Source: CAYFWF01 sp964346815 (lineage in GTDB: Bacteria > Acidobacteriota > Aminicenantia > Aminicenantales > Aminicenantaceae). From it: a stretch of DNA of 31,893 nucleotides. A model generated the notes under the pieces. It was not told the origin of the DNA, did not search any database, and saw only the letters and a program-made list of their open reading frames with translations. A program made the position numbers and the translations under genes. Positions 28,826 to 31,893 of this stretch are shown piece after piece. How positions within the stretch are numbered: the stretch's first letter is position 1; the number at the start of each line of letters is the position of its first letter. Location of the stretch: positions 1-31,893 of the forward strand of contig CAYFWF010000069.1 of assembly GCA_964346815.1 (NCBI GenBank), given 5' to 3'.

Positions 28826-29377
28826 TCAACCCAGAAGATCTTCTCGAGTGAAGAGAGAAAGGAATGTGTACCCGCTCTTCTCCAAGTTCTCTCTCCCACC
28901 CTCCAGTCGGTCTACGATGGTCAGTGCCACGGCCACCTTACCCCCCTCTTCCTCGACAGCTCTGCAGGCCTTGAGAGTCGAGCCTGCGGTGGTCACGATA
29001 TCATCCACTATCGCGACTCTCCAGCCCTTCTGAAAGGGGCCTTCGATCATCTTGCGTTCTCCGTGTTTCTTGGGCTCTTTACGGACGATAAAGGCAGGAA
29101 GAGGACGTTCTGTTTTGGCACTCAGAGCAGCCACCACGCTCACGATCGGGTCTGCACCCAGCGTATAGCCGCCTATGGCATCGATATCGAAGGGTTCGAG
29201 AACATCCAAAATCAGCTGGCCGACTAAATTAGATCCTTCGGGATCGAGCGTGGTCATTTTGGCATCGATATAATAGGTGCTCGTTCTCCCTGAGGTGAGC
29301 ACCCGCTGAACCTCGGTTTGGAGAGACTTCTCCTTCAATATTTCGATCAGCCTCTTTCTCATCGCTTCTCTGTCCAA
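28826..29377 (-). CDS. pyrE: Orotate phosphoribosyltransferase
   Basis: A 183-residue type I phosphoribosyltransferase. The PRPP-binding signature is VAIVDDIVTTAGSTL, and FIVRKEPKKHGERKMIEG is the flexible catalytic loop with the conserved Lys/His/Gly residues of PyrE. FTSGRTS-like VLTSGRTSTYYIDAK near the N-terminus contacts orotate. It makes orotidine-5'-phosphate from orotate and PRPP in pyrimidine synthesis. The start is TTG at 29377 with AAGGAG seven bases upstream; the next ATG (29362) is 22 bases from that site. No other pyr gene is in the window. It lies 120 bp after the SpoIID-like gene on the same strand. Confidence 0.94.
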   Translation of the reverse strand: MDREAMRKRLIEILKEKSLQTEVQRVLTSGRTSTYYIDAKMTTLDPEGSNLVGQLILDVLEPFDIDAIGGYTLGADPIVSVVAALSAKTERPLPAFIVRKEPKKHGERKMIEGPFQKGWRVAIVDDIVTTAGSTLKACRAVEEEGGKVAVALTIVDRLEGGRENLEKSGYTFLSLFTREDLLG

Positions 29378-29497
29378 GCTTCTTCTCCTTTCACCGTTCC
29401 ATAGGATAATTCCCGAGTTAAAAGTTCGGGCAAAGGGAGATCCCCGATAGCTCCGAAATGAACGATCTCTGTCGCCATTTCCGATGAATGATTCAGG

Positions 29498-31714
29498 TTA
29501 ATAAATCCTGTTTATCTTAATGCCTTGGTAATATTTTTTCAATATGTTTTCGTAGTCTGCTCCGGCACGAGCCATCCCAAAGGCGCCGACTTGGCAGAGG
29601 CCCACACCATGTCCCCATCCCCTGCCATTAAAAACAAAGTGTGTCAATTGACCTGTTTCTTCGAGCTCCTTCTCGATAACGAAGAGTGTCTCTCTCAGAC
29701 CTAAGACTCTTCGTATGCGAAGTCCTTTGACTACCACCTGCGTCTTGGAGCCTTTGATCAGAAGCTCGACAACCCTCCTGGATTTGCCTCTTTTCAGAGG
29801 CACCAAATCTTGGAGTTCTCCTATGGGATAAAATTGATTGACTCTCTTCTCTAAAGCTTGTTTGGATCTTCTTATCTGCCAAGAATGATAGATCGAACTG
29901 CGGTCGAGGATATTGGAATGAGGGGGGTAAATCACTTCAAGAAGCTTTACTCCGTCGTTCCCGCCGATCCATCTTATCTGCTCGCCGCCCAGGAGGTAGA
30001 GCTGAGAAGTGAAGGTGTATTCACCGCCATAATTTCTCACGAGATAAAAATCAGGCAAAAGCACATACTCCTCATCGCCTTCTCTCGTCTCTACTCTGAT
30101 TTTTTCTCCCTCGAGTTCCTTAAACTCTCCCTGGTCGATCAATCCTTCATAGCTATGTATGACTTTCCACAAGCAACGGGCCAATTCCCCTTTCCTTAGA
30201 GGTCTGTCCAACCGAACAATCTGGTCGAAGTCAGGAAAGATTCCTGTCTGGATGAGATAAGCGATGAAGCCCCTTTCTTCCTCATCGGTTCCATCGATAT
30301 TCTTCAGAATGAAATTCGTCTCACTCTCCAGCAAAAGATTGTCCACTCTCTCCATCCAGTCAAAGCCATGGATGACAAAACGTGCAAGGGTCGCAAAATT
30401 CAGAGAGGACGGTTCAGGGGAAAAAAGACTTTCCTTTTTGCCCAGCAAGGTCCTTGCGTTACTGATCCAGTTCACGGCCTCCGCATAGGTGGCGTCCTGT
30501 CGATAATACAAGGGATCGAATTCTCCGGAGATCACACCCAGGCTGATAAGGGATACGATTTCCATTGCGATGTTTTTTTCTTCTATATAAATGGGAAGGG
30601 GAGTATGGGACGATCGAAGGAGCCACTCCTTCTGTTTCTCATACACACACTCTGTCGCCCTGAGATAGGGCAGGGCTGGACCCAGGAAAACTTCCTCCAC
30701 GTCTTCGGTCATACCGCCACAGGTGCTCGTATACAAAGCATCGATCAATTGGCCCTTGTAGAGTGCGACCTCTCCTTGAGTCTGCTCGACGGCCTCACTG
30801 CTGAAAGGATGCTCAGCGTTCATCCCTTTATAAAACTGAGAATTTGGCGTGTCGCGAAGATCAAAGCCTAAGTCATCGTTTGCCCCCAGCTTTTTAAAGG
30901 CATAAGTCCGTGCGGCGACGGCTTGTGCCTTATGCGCCTCAATCTCATGGAAGTCGTAAGGAGAAAGCTCGCTGGGCACCACGGCTTTGAGATAGTCCTC
31001 AATATTGAGGATATTGACTAGAACGATTCCCTTCCGGGTGGCTTCGAGAACGAAAATGCCTCGGTAATCTCTACCGTTAGAAGAAAGAAAGCTTTCAGGA
31101 TTGCTCGGGATGAAGTAAAGCAGTGTTTCGTCATGCAGACTTTTCAGCTCGTCATTGACCAGTATCCACAGAGGTTTCGATTCTTCTTCGGTGATTTCCT
31201 CCTTTACAATCCAAGGCTCTTCGATTCCTATCTGGTTCAATTTGACGATGTAATCCAGGGCATCCCCCCTGGTCAAGAAGTCCCCGACTCTGACTTGAAA
31301 GGTTCCTTCTATTCCTTCTCCCTCATCTCTGGTTACAAAAACTTTTTGTTCGATTTTTGTGCGCAGATCCTGTGCGAAGAGCTCTGCTTCTTCCCAGTCT
31401 CTGGTCTGGGCAACTTGAATGATATACTTCTGGGTGAGCTTTTCCTTCCTGCCCCTGATCCAGGCTTCCCCCACGTTTTCGGCTATGAGCTTGTAGTGAG
31501 AATTGATCTCATAGATTTTCATGCCCGACGAAGAGCTGATCTTGATGTCACTCAGGTTGACGCCAAGACCGACTCTGATCACCGGTTTTTCTATCCGGAA
31601 TCCATGAAAGAATACCTTCTCCTGGCCGAATTCGACAGGTGCTCCTCCCAGGACAAAAAAGGAGAGGAGAAGTGTGATAAAGTGCTTGAAGTTGCGGTTC
31701 TGGGATTTTCTCAT
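29498..31714 (-). CDS. SpoIID/LytB-domain cell-wall protein with SPOR-like region and long insert
   Basis: A 738-residue exported protein. Residues about 12-30 form a signal peptide or anchor. Residues about 95-170 resemble a SPOR peptidoglycan-binding domain (YIIQVAQTRDWEEAELFAQDL, then FQVRVGDFLTRGDALDYIVKL). The SpoIID fold starts near 228 (VLVNILNIEDYLKAVVPSELSP, AHKAQAVAARTYAFKKLG) and includes ALYTSTCGGMTEDVEEVF. Its C-terminal part (GRGWGHGVGLCQVGAFGMARAG, 697-718) comes only after a long insert that includes SLH-like helices (VISGEFDPLYYRQDATYAEAVNWI). SpoIID proteins are lytic transglycosylases or amidase enhancers acting on peptidoglycan. In a non-sporulator a role in wall remodelling is likely. 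No ribosome site is evident before the ATG. Confidence 0.87.
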   Translation of the reverse strand: MRKSQNRNFKHFITLLLSFFVLGGAPVEFGQEKVFFHGFRIEKPVIRVGLGVNLSDIKISSSSGMKIYEINSHYKLIAENVGEAWIRGRKEKLTQKYIIQVAQTRDWEEAELFAQDLRTKIEQKVFVTRDEGEGIEGTFQVRVGDFLTRGDALDYIVKLNQIGIEEPWIVKEEITEEESKPLWILVNDELKSLHDETLLYFIPSNPESFLSSNGRDYRGIFVLEATRKGIVLVNILNIEDYLKAVVPSELSPYDFHEIEAHKAQAVAARTYAFKKLGANDDLGFDLRDTPNSQFYKGMNAEHPFSSEAVEQTQGEVALYKGQLIDALYTSTCGGMTEDVEEVFLGPALPYLRATECVYEKQKEWLLRSSHTPLPIYIEEKNIAMEIVSLISLGVISGEFDPLYYRQDATYAEAVNWISNARTLLGKKESLFSPEPSSLNFATLARFVIHGFDWMERVDNLLLESETNFILKNIDGTDEEERGFIAYLIQTGIFPDFDQIVRLDRPLRKGELARCLWKVIHSYEGLIDQGEFKELEGEKIRVETREGDEEYVLLPDFYLVRNYGGEYTFTSQLYLLGGEQIRWIGGNDGVKLLEVIYPPHSNILDRSSIYHSWQIRRSKQALEKRVNQFYPIGELQDLVPLKRGKSRRVVELLIKGSKTQVVVKGLRIRRVLGLRETLFVIEKELEETGQLTHFVFNGRGWGHGVGLCQVGAFGMARAGADYENILKKYYQGIKINRIY

Positions 31715-31735
31715 CGGATGGTTTTTCTTGGTTGA

Positions 31736-31765
31736 ATTGTATAGAAAACGCTAGCTCGATGTCAA
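31736..31765 (-). promoter_or_regulatory. Promoter of the SpoIID-like gene
   Basis: On the minus strand a perfect TTGACA (31760-31765) is 18 bp from TACAAT (31736-31741). Transcription would start near 31729, about 15 nt before the ATG at 31714. Upstream, 31770-31815 is extremely AT-rich with a tandem attcaatat repeat and a near-palindromic tatatacaatatata, which may be an UP element or operator. Confidence 0.65.
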
Positions 31766-31893
31766 GAAAAAATTCAATATATTCAATAACTCCTTATTAT
31801 ATATACAATATATAGTAGCTCTTTTCTTTTGTTATGAAACACATACCATAGCGGAAAAGCCCACAAATGTCAAATCAAAATTCAGGACCGCAA

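Noticed and set aside
29412..29430. CCCGA/TCGGG hairpin between pyrE and the SpoIID-like gene
   Set aside because: A 5-bp stem with a 9-base loop and no T run on either strand; not a terminator.
1..31893. CRISPR arrays, tRNA or rRNA genes, phage genes, riboswitches
   Set aside because: I found no regularly spaced repeats, no cloverleaf with a TTC-type arm, no rRNA-like stretch and no phage structural or integrase motif. Leaders before the metabolic genes are too short for known riboswitches.

Overview
The window reads as chromosome from an uncultivated-type, probably anaerobic bacterium of moderate GC. The gene mix resembles Candidatus Aminicenantes or other Acidobacteriota-like lineages: a DUF362 protein, a UbiA-type phosphoribosyltransferase, an NhaC antiporter, an epimerase-type threonine dehydrogenase, many secreted enzymes and a periplasmic molybdenum oxidoreductase. 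This placement is inference; no rRNA, tRNA or other phylogenetic marker is present. There is no prophage, CRISPR array, plasmid origin or transposase gene.

Layout. 1-2815: a possible small membrane protein, then an accessory SecA-like ATPase with a hydrophobic C-terminus and no zinc tail. 2640-6267 (minus strand): a signal-peptide methyltransferase, a signal-peptide metallo-beta-lactamase-fold hydrolase, an ankyrin/MBL fusion-like protein, a DHCW-type cupin, and a VOC (glyoxalase-fold) gene that has lost its middle. 6686-11090: a large GT-C glycosyltransferase of the AftB/ZomB type converging on a DUF362 gene and a UbiA-type decaprenyl-phosphate phosphoribosyltransferase; together they suggest lipid-linked pentose chemistry. 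An SDR oxidoreductase follows. Between the SDR and the next operon lies a 343-bp non-coding, heavily folded element with inverted repeats and a 9-bp target-site duplication (MITE-like). It sits 7 bp upstream of a near-consensus promoter.

12536-20061 is the most distinctive block. It is a tightly packed operon encoding a membrane protein, the three subunits of a PaoABC/YagTSR-like periplasmic aldehyde oxidoreductase (Tat signal on the 2Fe-2S subunit, 4Fe-4S cysteines in the FAD subunit, molybdopterin subunit), a THEP1-like P-loop NTPase, XdhC-like and MocA-like cofactor maturation factors, a secreted NTF2-like protein and a TIGR04076 protein. An FCD-type GntR regulator follows on the same strand.

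20876-31714 is mostly metabolic. A full-length histidine ammonia-lyase has no other hut gene near it. Threonine dehydrogenase and 2-amino-3-ketobutyrate CoA ligase (threonine to glycine plus acetyl-CoA) flank an overlapping tandem pair of aminopropyltransferases on the opposite strand. Then come an NhaC antiporter, orotate phosphoribosyltransferase (TTG start) and a large SpoIID-domain cell-wall protein carrying a long insert. Several promoters with good -35/-10 boxes can be read directly, including one that would give a leaderless transcript for an aminopropyltransferase.
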